Positions 24,048 to 32,638 of a DNA stretch of 64,000 nt are shown in pieces. The stretch is from Nitrospira sp. Lineage in GTDB: Bacteria > Nitrospirota > Nitrospiria > Nitrospirales > Nitrospiraceae. A program made the translations under genes and the position numbers. The notes beneath the pieces are model-generated. The model worked only from the letters and a program-made list of their open reading frames with translations. It was not told the DNA's origin and did no database searches. Each line of letters begins with the position of its first letter. Positions within the stretch are counted from its first letter, which is position 1. The stretch is from assembly GCA_029194725.1 (NCBI GenBank), contig JARFXQ010000004.1, positions 62,001-126,000 on the forward strand, given 5' to 3'.

Positions 24048-26849
24048 TCATATTCCACGGATCTTCTTGTTGCTATCAACCGGACTCCCTGATCGCCGTC
24101 TCAGCCATTTCACCGTTTCCACGATGGCCAATGGGATAAGCGTCACGGCCATCACCAGTTCCCAATCCTCCATCGGCAAGGGTGCGACCTTGAAGATAGG
24201 CTGCAGAAACGGGGTCGCGAGAATGGCAATTTGCAGGGCAAGAGAAACGAGCACGGCCCAAATAAGCGAGTGATTCGTCGTCACTCCCACATGAAACAGC
24301 GACCAACGATCACTCCGGCAATTGAAGGCATGCACCAACTGAGCTGCGACCATCACGGCGAACGCTACCGTCCGCGCCTGTTCGATCGACTGTTGCCAGA
24401 CAAACAGGCTGTACGAAAACGCGGTCAGGGCGATAACCGCCAACATCAAACCTTCACCGGCGATGGTCCAAAGCCTTCCACCGTCCAGTAAGCGTGCCTG
24501 AGTCTGTCGCGGCGGCTGCTGCATCAGATCCGGCGCCTTTGGGTCGACTGCCAGTGCGAGGGCAGGAAATCCGTCCGTCACAAGGTTCATCCACAAAATC
24601 TGTATCGGCAGGAGCGGAAGCGGCAAGCCGAACAGAGTTGCGAACAACATGACGAGCACCTCGCTCACATTGCACGACAGCAGAAAATGCACCGTCTTTC
24701 TGATGTTGTCGAAGATGCCCCTGCCCTCCTCGACAGCGGCAGCGATCGAAGCAAAGTTATCGTTCGTCACCACCATATCCGAAGCTTCTTTTGTCACATC
24801 GGTGCCGGTCATGCCCATGGCCACACCGATGTCCGCCGCCTTGATCGCCGGCGCGTCGTTGACCCCGTCACCGGTCATGGCGACAACGGCTCCATTTCGC
24901 TTCCAGGCCTGAACGATCCGGAGCTTGTGCTCGGCCGAGACACGGGCATACACGCTGATGCGCTCTACACGTTGCCTCAATTGCTCGTCGGTTAAGCCGT
25001 CCAGCTCTAACCCGGACAGCGCCATCGCGTCATAGGAATGCAGGCCTAATTCACGAGCAATCGCGATCGCTGTCTCCTTGTGATCACCAGTGATCATGGC
25101 AGTACGGATGCCCGCATCCCGGCAAAGGCGTACCGCGTCTGCCGCTTCGGGCCGCAAGGGATCCTTCATCGCGACCAGGCCGAGAAAGATCAAATCGCGC
25201 TCAATCTCTTCGTCCGAACTCGGCGGTCGGCCAAGGGGCCTATACGCGACACCCAGTACGCGAAGGGCTTGTTGTGCCAACGAAGCATTGGTCTCATCGA
25301 TCAAATGCCGATGCTGTTCATCCAGGGCTTCGGTCCGGCCATCCAGCGTGACACGCGCGGTGCAACGTTTCAGCAAGACATCGGGTGCTCCTTTGCAGTA
25401 GGCCGTGCGACCTTGCTCTGTTCGGCGGATGATGGTCATCATTTTCCGCTCGGCATCGAACGGCACTTCTCTGTCCAGAGGCGCTCGGCGCTCCAACTCA
25501 GCCTTCGTGAGACCGGCCTTCGCCGCCACCACGAGCAGCGCGCCTTCCGTCGGATCGCCGATGATCCGCCAAGCCCCTTTCTCCTGGTGCAATGTCGCGC
25601 CGTTGCACAGTACCGCGGCGGTAAGCAACTGCTGCAGGCCCGGAAACAGTGCTGACTGCTGAGTCATGAGTGCTGAGTCATCAGAGTGATGATCGAATCC
25701 CTGGCTTGGAAACTCAGTACTCATGACGTTTGGGTCTGTACGGATTTTCCGAATCTCCCCCTTCGGCTCATATCCTTCGCCGGTCACTTCGAAGCGAGAG
25801 TCGTCCATGAACACATGCGTCACCGTCATCTCATTCTTCGTCAAGGTGCCGGTCTTGTCGGTACAGATCACTGTGGCAGAACCCAGGGTTTCAACTGCGG
25901 GAAGTTTACGAATCAACGCATGTCGCTTGGCCATCCTGGTCACGCCCAAGGCCAGTGTAATCGTGACGACAGCGGGAAGGCTCTCTGGCACAGCCGCCAC
26001 AGCAAGGCTCACCGATATGAGAAACATCTCAACCAGTGGTTCGCCTCGGAGATACCCGAGAGCGAACACAACTGTGACCACGCCGAGCGCCAGCCACAGG
26101 AGCGTATAGCCGAATTGTTCCAACCGTCGTTGCAGCGGTGTTTCGTCCCGCTCCGCCTCAGCGGCCTTCTGGATCATGGCGGCGATCCGGCCCAATTCCG
26201 TGGCAAGACCTGTCGCCACGACAATCCCACGGGCCTTGCCGGAGACGGCCACGGTACCCATGAAGACCATGTTGCGTTGATCGGCGAGCGATACCTGGGT
26301 TGTATCGAGCAGCTCCGCCTGTTTTTGCACTGGTGTCGATTCGCCGGTGAGTGAGGCTTCTTGAGCTTGGAAATTCGTTGTGTAGAGCAAGCGTGAATCC
26401 GCGGGAATACGGTCGCCCGCTTCGAGGGCGATCAGGTCCCCTCTGACCAGTTCACGCGCCGGTATCGACTGGAGCGTGCCCTCGCGAAGGACGTGAGCCA
26501 TCGCGACCGACATCTTGCGCAGTGCCGCGAGCGATCGCTCGGCTCGAAATTCCTGCACAAACCCCAACAGGCCATTGAGAAATACGATGGCTAGAATCGC
26601 CGCCGCATTGATCCAGTCTTCCAACAAACCGGACACAATGGCTGCCCCGATCAGCACCCAAACGATCAGGCTTGAAAATTGCGCGAGAAAGAGTCTTAGC
26701 AGCGAGGGAGGAGGGGCTTCAGGTAATTCGTTGGGTCCTTCATCTGCTCGGCGTCTGGCCGCTTCAGGCTCCGTCAAGCCATGGTCAAGGCTGGACTCGA
26801 GGTCATGCGCCACGGTCTCCGACGGGAGCCTGTACCAGTCTCTTCTCAT
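24048..26849 (-). CDS. P-type cation ATPase, Ca2+-transporter type (P2A)
   Basis: 933 residues. N-terminal cation ATPase domain, actuator loop 'LTGES' (about 167), TM4 'AVPESLPAVV' (about 286), phosphorylation motif 'CTDKTGTLT' with Asp331, nucleotide domain, 'MTGDGVNDAPAIKAADIG', and TM6 'MNLVTDGFPALAL', whose Asn and Asp are Ca2+ ligands in the PMR1/SERCA class. Likely expels Ca2+ (or Mn2+). Residues about 375-401 are an extra segment encoded by a heptamer repeat/hairpin (25663-25727) just before the nucleotide-binding part. The frame stays open, so the enzyme may still work. Confidence 0.92.
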   Translation of the reverse strand: MRRDWYRLPSETVAHDLESSLDHGLTEPEAARRRADEGPNELPEAPPPSLLRLFLAQFSSLIVWVLIGAAIVSGLLEDWINAAAILAIVFLNGLLGFVQEFRAERSLAALRKMSVAMAHVLREGTLQSIPARELVRGDLIALEAGDRIPADSRLLYTTNFQAQEASLTGESTPVQKQAELLDTTQVSLADQRNMVFMGTVAVSGKARGIVVATGLATELGRIAAMIQKAAEAERDETPLQRRLEQFGYTLLWLALGVVTVVFALGYLRGEPLVEMFLISVSLAVAAVPESLPAVVTITLALGVTRMAKRHALIRKLPAVETLGSATVICTDKTGTLTKNEMTVTHVFMDDSRFEVTGEGYEPKGEIRKIRTDPNVMSTEFPSQGFDHHSDDSALMTQQSALFPGLQQLLTAAVLCNGATLHQEKGAWRIIGDPTEGALLVVAAKAGLTKAELERRAPLDREVPFDAERKMMTIIRRTEQGRTAYCKGAPDVLLKRCTARVTLDGRTEALDEQHRHLIDETNASLAQQALRVLGVAYRPLGRPPSSDEEIERDLIFLGLVAMKDPLRPEAADAVRLCRDAGIRTAMITGDHKETAIAIARELGLHSYDAMALSGLELDGLTDEQLRQRVERISVYARVSAEHKLRIVQAWKRNGAVVAMTGDGVNDAPAIKAADIGVAMGMTGTDVTKEASDMVVTNDNFASIAAAVEEGRGIFDNIRKTVHFLLSCNVSEVLVMLFATLFGLPLPLLPIQILWMNLVTDGFPALALAVDPKAPDLMQQPPRQTQARLLDGGRLWTIAGEGLMLAVIALTAFSYSLFVWQQSIEQARTVAFAVMVAAQLVHAFNCRSDRWSLFHVGVTTNHSLIWAVLVSLALQIAILATPFLQPIFKVAPLPMEDWELVMAVTLIPLAIVETVKWLRRRSGSPVDSNKKIRGI
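25648..25727. repeat. Heptamer repeat with 16-bp inverted repeat inside the ATPase gene
   Basis: Plus strand: GTGCTGA, CTGCTGA, GTCATGA, GTGCTGA, GTCATCA in a 7-bp register. The 16-mer GTCATGAGTGCTGAGT (25663-25678) has its inverse ACTCAGTACTCATGAC at 25712-25727, 15 of 16 paired with a 33-bp loop. On the coding strand this adds residues about 375-396, rich in Ser, His and Asp, at a spot where related ATPases have no such segment. Confidence 0.65.
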
Positions 26850-26898
26850 TTATCTTTTATCAACCAGATGGGCTTGGGTGATTGTCAGGATTCCGTCC

Positions 26899-27300
26899 TC
26901 AAGGAATGGACGGCTCCTGTTCGCGATGAAGCTTGGCAAGAGCTTCCGCCTCGTCGGAGGCTTTCGTGTAATAGTCCATAAAAGGGCGGCAATGAAAGAT
27001 CAACTCGCTTTTGGACTCTCTCGGCGCAGGCCGATATGAAGGCGTTGCGTAGAGTTCAGCCATCTGGTGCATTTCCTCTGCCTTACTGCGCAGGCGCAGG
27101 GCCTCCTGCTCGTACCACGTCGCCAGTCCACTGTGATCGTTGCGTTCAATGAGTTCCCGCGGTGGACCAGTGGAACAGGCCATGCCCGTGACGACGAACA
27201 AGAGGACGAACCATGCCGGTAACCATGAGATCTTCGTAGATGCCTCCCTCCTCCGAGGAAACGGTCTTCTGCCTAATCGACAATCCCAGCTCCAGAGCAC
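26899..27300 (-). CDS. Lipoprotein, tandem paralogue 1 (start uncertain)
   Basis: The frame carries a clear lipoprotein signal, 'FVLLFVVTGMAC' with Cys at the lipobox, then a charged helical domain of about 90 residues (RELIERNDHSGLATWYEQEA...). It aligns with the protein at 27401-27751 through H..L..YE.QA...R.KA and the later 'HC...YTKASDEAEALAKLH'. The only ATG in frame, at 27300, gives a long basic leader. A strong GGAGGAGGGAGG near 27245-27256 points to a start near 27235, where the frame has no usual start codon and an ATG (27226) exists only in another frame. An early frameshift or rare start is possible. Confidence 0.6.
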   Translation of the reverse strand: MLWSWDCRLGRRPFPRRREASTKISWLPAWFVLLFVVTGMACSTGPPRELIERNDHSGLATWYEQEALRLRSKAEEMHQMAELYATPSYRPAPRESKSELIFHCRPFMDYYTKASDEAEALAKLHREQEPSIP

Positions 27301-27400
27301 CGCCGAGGCATCCCTTTGTATCAGTTGTGGCTATAGGTGGCCTCGGCGTAGCCTATTTTGCTCTGCTCACAGGGACAGCCGTTCGTTCTCGACGTGCTGT

Positions 27401-27751
27401 CTATGGGCCTTGGCCACGACGTGTCAGGTTTTCGTGTGTGCTCGCCAGGGCTGCTGCCTCGTCGGCCATTTTCCGGTAGCTCTGAGCAACCTCCCGGCAA
27501 TGTGCTGCTTGTTCAGCTATGTTGGTCGAATTATAGAGCTCCGGGTGATGCTCATAGGATTCGGCCTTATTTTCCCAAAACTGCGCTTTCTCCCTAAACT
27601 CCTGAGCCTGATCGGCGTAGTCCTTGGCAAGTTTCTGATGATCGCCCTTGTGAATCCCTTCGGTAGAACCCATCGTTGTGCAGCCCTGCATCACAAGGAC
27701 TACTGAGAACATGATAAAAACAGTAGCCAACCTCAGACCTTGCGTCATCAT
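27401..27751 (-). CDS. Lipoprotein, tandem paralogue 2
   Basis: 116 residues; AAGGAGG lies 8 bp before the ATG at 27751. Signal peptide with lipobox 'SVVLVMQGC' at about residues 16-24. The mature part is a helical charged domain: 'HKGDHQKLAKDYADQAQEF', 'KAESYEHHPELY' and 'HCREVAQSYRKMADEA'. A paralogue lies immediately downstream at 26899. Probably outer-membrane or periplasm anchored; function not known. The spacing of conserved His/Cys/Tyr suggests a shared fold, but no catalytic motif is seen. Confidence 0.75.
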   Translation of the reverse strand: MMTQGLRLATVFIMFSVVLVMQGCTTMGSTEGIHKGDHQKLAKDYADQAQEFREKAQFWENKAESYEHHPELYNSTNIAEQAAHCREVAQSYRKMADEAAALASTHENLTRRGQGP

Positions 27752-28008
27752 AATAAATCCTCCTTATGAGTAGCGGTGACTCATTTTACTACCTATAGTG
27801 GCATATCTGCAACTGTTGTACCTAGGTACCAACGATGATGTCCTTCGGCCAATTTCGGCCGCATTCATTGAATCCTGACCGCACAGACAGCCAGTGCGTT
27901 CTCGCCGGAGCGTCGAGCATTGTGCCGCACATTGAGGCACTCTCGCTTCGTCTCGCGATCATGCCAAAGCCACGTTATGTGAAACAAGGCGTCGAAAATA
28001 TCAGGGGT

Positions 28009-28720
28009 TCAATGCTCCTCCTGCTTCTTGTCCAGTTTTCCCCATATGTCTTCGCTTGCTCTCTGTCCACCACCGTCACATGACATAGACGGGAGAATCA
28101 CAAACAGCATCAGGATCATCGCTGAAAATACTCCCCCGACCTGTGGTGCGGCGATCCGCTTCGTGACGCCCGCACCAGTGCCCGTAGCCAACATGACTGG
28201 AATCAACCCAATGACATCGACAAAGCCGATCATCGCCATCGGCCTGATGCGTTCCACAGCGCCGAGCTGGACTGTGTTGATCAGATCCTGTAGCGTCGTG
28301 AGCCCACCAACCGCCTTGCGCCAAGCGCAGGCTTCGTCCAAATAGGCCAGCATGACCGCGCTGGTTTCCGCTGCGGTCCCCACGACCGTGATCAGTCCCA
28401 CCCACACGGCAATGCTCATAACGAGAAGTAGAATGTGACGAAGATGATCACGAGCGTCAGCGGGACCACCAGCTTCACCCGCTCCATGAATTCGTACTGG
28501 CCGGACCACACGATGCTGTAAACAGCCGGCAGCTGAACCTTTTCCGCGACGGCCTTCTTGAGATCTTCCACATAGCTCCCGACATCACAGCCTGTCATAT
28601 CACGAAACACGTCGCCGGCGAGCATGCCGTTTTTATCCCGGATCATGGGTGGCCCGCTGACGAATCGTAACGTCGCGAGTTGGGCCAGCGGTACTTGGAC
28701 ACCGGTCGGCGTCACGCTGC
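28009..28720 (-). pseudogene. CusA/CzcA heavy-metal RND pump remnant
   Basis: Two frames join into a collapsed CusA. The first (28715 down to 28416) reads 'TGVQVPLAQLATLRFVSGPP', 'IRDKNGMLAGDVF' and 'WSGQYEFMERVKLVVPLT', the family's porter domain and following helix. After a frameshift and internal deletion near 28430 the second frame gives 'SIAVWVGLITVVGTAAET' and 'GTGAGVTKRIAAPQVGG', the last membrane helices. About two thirds of a ~1030-residue pump are gone. It is fused at about 28720 to the start of an outer-membrane efflux gene. Confidence 0.8.
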
Positions 28721-29076
28721 GCCACCTCCCCCTTCAATCTGAGCTTTCCTGGAAACGGAATCTCCTGCCCGATTCCATACATGGCTCCCTGGAACGGTTC
28801 CACCATCGGCATCTTTTGATAGCCGAGCTGGATAGTAGGATCCGGGAGTGTCTGGACCTGCGGCACCAGGGCCTGAGCCATCTCCCAGCGCTGGCGGGCC
28901 GCCTTGACCTCCGGATTGCCGGCAACCAACTCCTCGATGAGGGCGGATAGGGAGAGAGGACCTTCGTCTGCCAGAGCGGAGCCCGTGACGTTCGGCACGA
29001 GCGAAGTCAGGCCCAATAACAAAGAAGTCAGAACGGTGATACGTATTCCAGAAAATCGATCCAATAAGCGATTCAC
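28721..29076 (-). pseudogene. CusC/CzcC-type outer-membrane efflux protein, N-terminal remnant
   Basis: GTG start at 29076 with CTGGAGG 7 bp upstream, a signal peptide (ITVLTSLLLGLTSLVP), then a TolC-family opening: 'LSALIEELVAGNPEVKAARQ', 'DPTIQLGYQKMP' and 'GIGQEIPFPGKLRLKGEVA'. The TolC-like sequence stops around 28721, where porter-domain sequence of a CusA pump follows. The rest of the barrel gene, the CusB adaptor and the start of CusA were removed by one large deletion. Confidence 0.8.
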
Positions 29077-29236
29077 GATGACACCTCCAGACCAGGTCAA
29101 ACGGATGGATCAATGCCCGCTCCGCACGCAAGCGGAGTGGCGGTGAACGAACCGGAGGTGTGAAATTAAATGCGAAGGACCGACGAGGAAGCTATGGAGA
29201 TGGGAACAATGGAATACGTGCTACGCCAAGACCATA

Positions 29237-29521
29237 TCATCTCAACGGAGACAGCAGCTGGAGCTTCGTCACGACTGACCAGAGGCAATACAGGACAAGG
29301 TTCACGACCGTATTGTTCTGTATTTGCCGCTCAGGAGACGCAGTGAATGATGTCGGGCACATGATGGTCCCGTCCATCGGACAGGTCATAGTCTCTTCCG
29401 CCAAAATGGCCGTTTCTTCTGCTTCAGAGAGATCAGGCAAGACACACATCGTCCCGATCACCTGACAGAAGGTGAAAGAAATCACCAGTGCAATGAATTG
29501 CAGCGGAACTCGACTAAACAT
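29237..29521 (-). CDS. Small exported Cys/Met-rich protein
   Basis: 94 residues, ATG at 29521. A hydrophobic N-terminal segment (LQFIALVISFTFCQVIGTMC), then 'EETMTCPMDGTIMCP', with cysteines and methionines that could bind Cu(I) or Ag(I), then 'TASPERQIQNN'. It stands directly upstream of the collapsed Cus-type efflux genes on the same strand. A metal-sensing or metal-carrying role fits the context but is inferred. Confidence 0.55.
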   Translation of the reverse strand: MFSRVPLQFIALVISFTFCQVIGTMCVLPDLSEAEETAILAEETMTCPMDGTIMCPTSFTASPERQIQNNTVVNLVLYCLWSVVTKLQLLSPLR

Positions 29522-29573
29522 GAGAGAACCTACTTACACAGCCTCCCGCGTCCGCAGTAAGCTTCGTCAAGGC

Positions 29574-29867
29574 TCACCATTGATCCCGGAAAAGGAAGAA
29601 ATATCCGATTGCGACCGCGATCGCTTGGAACAGGATCAGCCAGCGCATGAGACCCCATTGTGTCTTCGCGCGGCTTTCCTCGAGTCTCATTTTCGCTTGC
29701 AGAGAAGGTTGCGAGAGGATGAACGAGGCAACCACCTCCCGCGCCTCCTCACGGCTCATGTTTCGTTCCAGCTGAACCTGTTCGATTGCTTTGGTGCGGT
29801 CGCCTTGCGACAGCGCCTCCAGGGCTTTGATGGGAAGATCGTATTCCACGCGTGATTCCTCCGTCAT
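29574..29867 (-). CDS. L7/L12-C-terminal-like membrane-anchored protein, copy 1
   Basis: 97 residues. An N-terminal domain of about 60 residues, 'LPIKALEALSQGDRTKAIEQ' then 'MSREEAREVVASFILSQP', has the helix-turn-helix-strand pattern of the ribosomal L7/L12 C-terminal domain (AI..V......L.eAk..V). A single membrane helix ends the protein (LMRWLILFQAIAVAIGYFFLF). A paralogue lies at 30756-31040. Not a ribosomal protein: the dimerisation domain is missing and a membrane anchor is added. Function unknown. Confidence 0.7.
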   Translation of the reverse strand: MTEESRVEYDLPIKALEALSQGDRTKAIEQVQLERNMSREEAREVVASFILSQPSLQAKMRLEESRAKTQWGLMRWLILFQAIAVAIGYFFLFRDQW

Positions 29868-30113
29868 GGTGACCGAAGGAGTCTACCAGAAAAGACTGCT
29901 GCTCGTCTGCCAGATTTCCACAGTGACTTGAGGCACATCGTGCAGCCCTCTCGATTATCCCACGGTCAGTTCCTATATAATGAGTCTGTGCCGCACCAAG
30001 TTCGCACGCCTCACGCTCGATGATATATCGAAGAGGAGGCCTATCAGGAATGGACTTTCAGGGGTCTGCCTGAAAGTCCATCGCGCCCACGCCGACCGCG
30101 GGTCCTTCATAGC

Positions 30114-30560
30114 ATGCAGATCCTGCAAGCGGCAGCCCTCTACTTTCTTGTGGTGTTCGGCGCCGGGTTCGTGCTGGGAATCGGGCGAGTCCTCATGGTT
30201 GTTCCACTGCTCGGTGAACGCACCGCAGAACTCTTGGAAATGCCTCTGATGCTCCTCGTCATCGTCGCTGCGAGCCGATGGATCGTATGCCATAGATTCG
30301 TCAATGGCAGCTGGTCTTCGGCGCTCGACGTTGGCCTCATCGCTGTCGGAATGATTTTGGTCACCGATCTGGCCGTGGGAATGTGGCTCCGAGGGATGTC
30401 GGCAGCAGAAGTCTTTCTTGACCGCGATCCAGTCTCAGGCGCTGTCTACTATGCGGCTCTCCTGTTTTTCGCTGTCATGCCGACCATCATCACGCACGTT
30501 CGAACGACGCGAGCAGCCCTTTCACAGCCGGATGGCCCAGCAGGCGGCTCTGTCCCTTGA
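30114..30560 (+). CDS. Four-helix integral membrane protein
   Basis: 148 residues with four hydrophobic segments: 'ILQAAALYFLVVFGAGFVLG', 'MPLMLLVIVAASRWIVCH', 'ALDVGLIAVGMILVTDLAVG' and 'VYYAALLFFAVMPTIITHV'. The loop 'RVLMVVPLLGERTAELLEMP' is the most conserved-looking stretch. I have seen similar proteins only as hypotheticals. Its 3' end overlaps by 71 bp the convergent small gene at 30490. Confidence 0.7.
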   Translation: MQILQAAALYFLVVFGAGFVLGIGRVLMVVPLLGERTAELLEMPLMLLVIVAASRWIVCHRFVNGSWSSALDVGLIAVGMILVTDLAVGMWLRGMSAAEVFLDRDPVSGAVYYAALLFFAVMPTIITHVRTTRAALSQPDGPAGGSVP

Positions 30561-30693
30561 CCTTTGTCCCCTCCACCACCAAGGTTGTCTCCGGCAACAC
30601 TTGCACCTTGGCCATCACCACGACAGGTGCAAGGGGCCAGCACAGTGCGAAACTCAGGAGAAGCAACGCGGACAACTTTCCGCCTCGTTTCAT
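30490..30693 (-). CDS. Small exported hypothetical protein
   Basis: 67 residues from the ATG at 30693, with AAGGGG 7 bp upstream. A standard signal peptide (LSALLLLSFALCWPLAPVVVMA), then a short mature part 'KVQVLPETTLVVEGTKVKG' and a basic tail. The 3' part lies antisense to the end of the membrane protein gene at 30114-30560. The signal peptide makes it plausible; nothing indicates a function. Confidence 0.45.
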   Translation of the reverse strand: MKRGGKLSALLLLSFALCWPLAPVVVMAKVQVLPETTLVVEGTKVKGQSRLLGHPAVKGLLASFERA

Positions 30694-30755
30694 GTTGTAC
30701 CCCTTACGTCGACTTAGGCTAATTTCAACTCTCTGCCGCCTACGCCTGTTCTTTA

Positions 30756-31040
30756 TCACCCAAGGCCCCGCATCACGAGATACGCTCCTCCGGCGGCAAG
30801 CACGAAAAATCCGACCAACCAACGGATAAATCTCTGTTGCGCCCTGGCGAGCACCTTGTCCATCTTTTTCTTCAGGGCCGGCTGGGAGACGAGATAGGCT
30901 TCCACCTCTTTCTTCGCCTCTTTCAGGCCGATATTCCGATCTTGACGAACAACCTTGATCGCCTCGATCAAATTGCCATTCCGCAGTGCCTCAACCGCCG
31001 CTTTGGGAATGTCCGAAGAACGCCGTGGTTTGTTTGGCAT
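30756..31040 (-). CDS. L7/L12-C-terminal-like membrane-anchored protein, copy 2
   Basis: 94 residues from the internal ATG at 31040 (the frame opens at 31115). 'IPKAAVEALRNGNLIEAIKV', 'IGLKEAKKEVEAYLVSQP' and then a Lys/Arg-rich stretch before one C-terminal membrane helix (LVGFFVLAAGGAYLVM). It follows the same plan as the protein at 29574-29867. The shared 'SQP.L..KM' marks them as paralogues. Confidence 0.7.
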   Translation of the reverse strand: MPNKPRRSSDIPKAAVEALRNGNLIEAIKVVRQDRNIGLKEAKKEVEAYLVSQPALKKKMDKVLARAQQRFIRWLVGFFVLAAGGAYLVMRGLG

Positions 31041-31468
31041 GTCATCGCCGGAGGAACGAGCCGAGATTGAGGGCGGAGGCGAGCACCCGTACTCCGTCTC
31101 CCGATCCAATGGCAACCCCGCATGATCTTGATTGTGGCCCCACTCACTGCCCTTCTCTTGCTCAGGTCACGCAGGACACCTCTCAATTGATGGAACGGAA
31201 GGTGTCTGCGATGGCTCTATTTGAAATCTGAACGACAAGAGAGTCAATAGAATCGACGTCTTTACCGTAGTCGCCGTAGGCGTATGATCGCCACAATATG
31301 TCATCACTTTAGTCTACCCTGAGAGACAACCTGAGCAAGTAGAATCTATCCTTTTCTTAGGGTGACGTCTACAACCGCTCCCATCGCCCTTACAATTGTG
31401 ACCCATCTTGACGCCGTCATAATCCTCTGCCACAAAGGACACTGGCCCAGGATGACTATGCAGGAGTT
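31041..31468. other. Intergenic between divergent genes
   Basis: About 430 bp between the L7/L12-like gene and the aminotransferase. No gene seen. A TTGACG at 31408 may belong to a promoter of the aminotransferase, but no good -10 partner was found. Confidence 0.4.
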
Positions 31469-32632
31469 ATGGTGATGCGAGCAGTCAGTCGGCGGATGGT
31501 GGACCTCGCCCAATCAGAGATTCGAGCGATGACACAGGCTTGTGCGAGCGCGAGGGGCCTCAATATGGCACAAGGAGTCTGTGACACACCGGTGCCTCCG
31601 ATCGTTCTCGAAGGGGCAGAGAAAGCCATCAGGGATGGTCACAATGTCTACACCCGCTTCGATGGGTTAGCGGAGTTACGCGAAGCAATAGCCGACAAGC
31701 TGGCGCACTATAACGATATTAGAGCCGATCCAGAAACGCAGATCACCGTCAGCGCCGGAGCCACCGGCGCGTTTCACTGCGCCTGTGAAGCGCTGTTTGA
31801 TCCAGGTGACGAAGTCATCCTTTTCGAACCATACTATCAGTACCACATCAGTGCCTTGCGTGCAGTCGAGGCGGTGGCGGTAGTTGTAGGGATGCCGACA
31901 CGGCAACGGACCTTCGAGCCGGCTCAACTCGAAGAGGCGGTGACTCCTAGGACCAAGGCTCTCATCGTCAATTCACCTGGCAACCCATCGGGAAAGATAT
32001 TCAGCAGAACGGAACTTGAGGTGCTGGCTGATTTTGCGTCCCGACACGATCTGTTCGTCATGACGGACGAAATCTACGAATACTTTCTCTATGACGGGCG
32101 GCGGCATGTGAGCATGGCCTCCTTGCCTGATATGGCCGAACGGACTGTGACCATCGGAGGGTACTCCAAGACGTTCAGCGTCACAGGGTGGCGCATCGGG
32201 TACAGTGTGGCTGCGCAGCCATGGACAAGAGCGATCGGCGCGATGAACGATCTGCTCTATGTCTGTGCTCCGGCGCCGCTCCAAATGGGTGTGGCTTGTG
32301 GTATCAGAGAATTGCCCGACGATTTCTATGGAGCCCTGGCTCGAGAATATCAGCATAAGCGCGACAAATTTTGCAGCGCACTGACTAAGGCAGGGCTCAC
32401 GCCATCAATTCCAGAAGGAGCCTATTACGTGTTGGCGGATGTGTCTCGACTTCCAGGCGACACAGGGAAAGCTCGTGCTCTGCATCTGTTGGAGAAGACC
32501 GGTGTGGCCGGTGTGCCAGGCGAGGCCTTTTTTGCCGGCCGGAAAGGAGCCGACTTCATCCGCTTCAGCTATGCGAAGACTGACTCTGATCTCGATGAAG
32601 CCTGTCGGCGTTTGACTCAAGCCGATTTCTAA
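31469..32632 (+). CDS. PLP aminotransferase, class I/II
   Basis: 387 residues, aspartate aminotransferase fold type I. 'NMAQGVCDTPVPP' near the N-terminus, 'SAGATGAFHCACEALFDPGD' at the cofactor phosphate region, 'NSPGNPSGKIF' (about 172), 'MTDEIYEYFLYDGRRH' (about 195) and the Schiff-base lysine in 'GGYSKTFSVTGWRIGY' (about 234). The C-terminal Arg is in 'FIRFSYAKTD'. Substrate cannot be fixed; the AspC/kynurenine-type group is closest. A second ATG at 31475 may be used (AGGAG 8 bp before). Confidence 0.88.
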   Translation: MVMRAVSRRMVDLAQSEIRAMTQACASARGLNMAQGVCDTPVPPIVLEGAEKAIRDGHNVYTRFDGLAELREAIADKLAHYNDIRADPETQITVSAGATGAFHCACEALFDPGDEVILFEPYYQYHISALRAVEAVAVVVGMPTRQRTFEPAQLEEAVTPRTKALIVNSPGNPSGKIFSRTELEVLADFASRHDLFVMTDEIYEYFLYDGRRHVSMASLPDMAERTVTIGGYSKTFSVTGWRIGYSVAAQPWTRAIGAMNDLLYVCAPAPLQMGVACGIRELPDDFYGALAREYQHKRDKFCSALTKAGLTPSIPEGAYYVLADVSRLPGDTGKARALHLLEKTGVAGVPGEAFFAGRKGADFIRFSYAKTDSDLDEACRRLTQADF

Positions 32633-32638
32633 AAAAGG

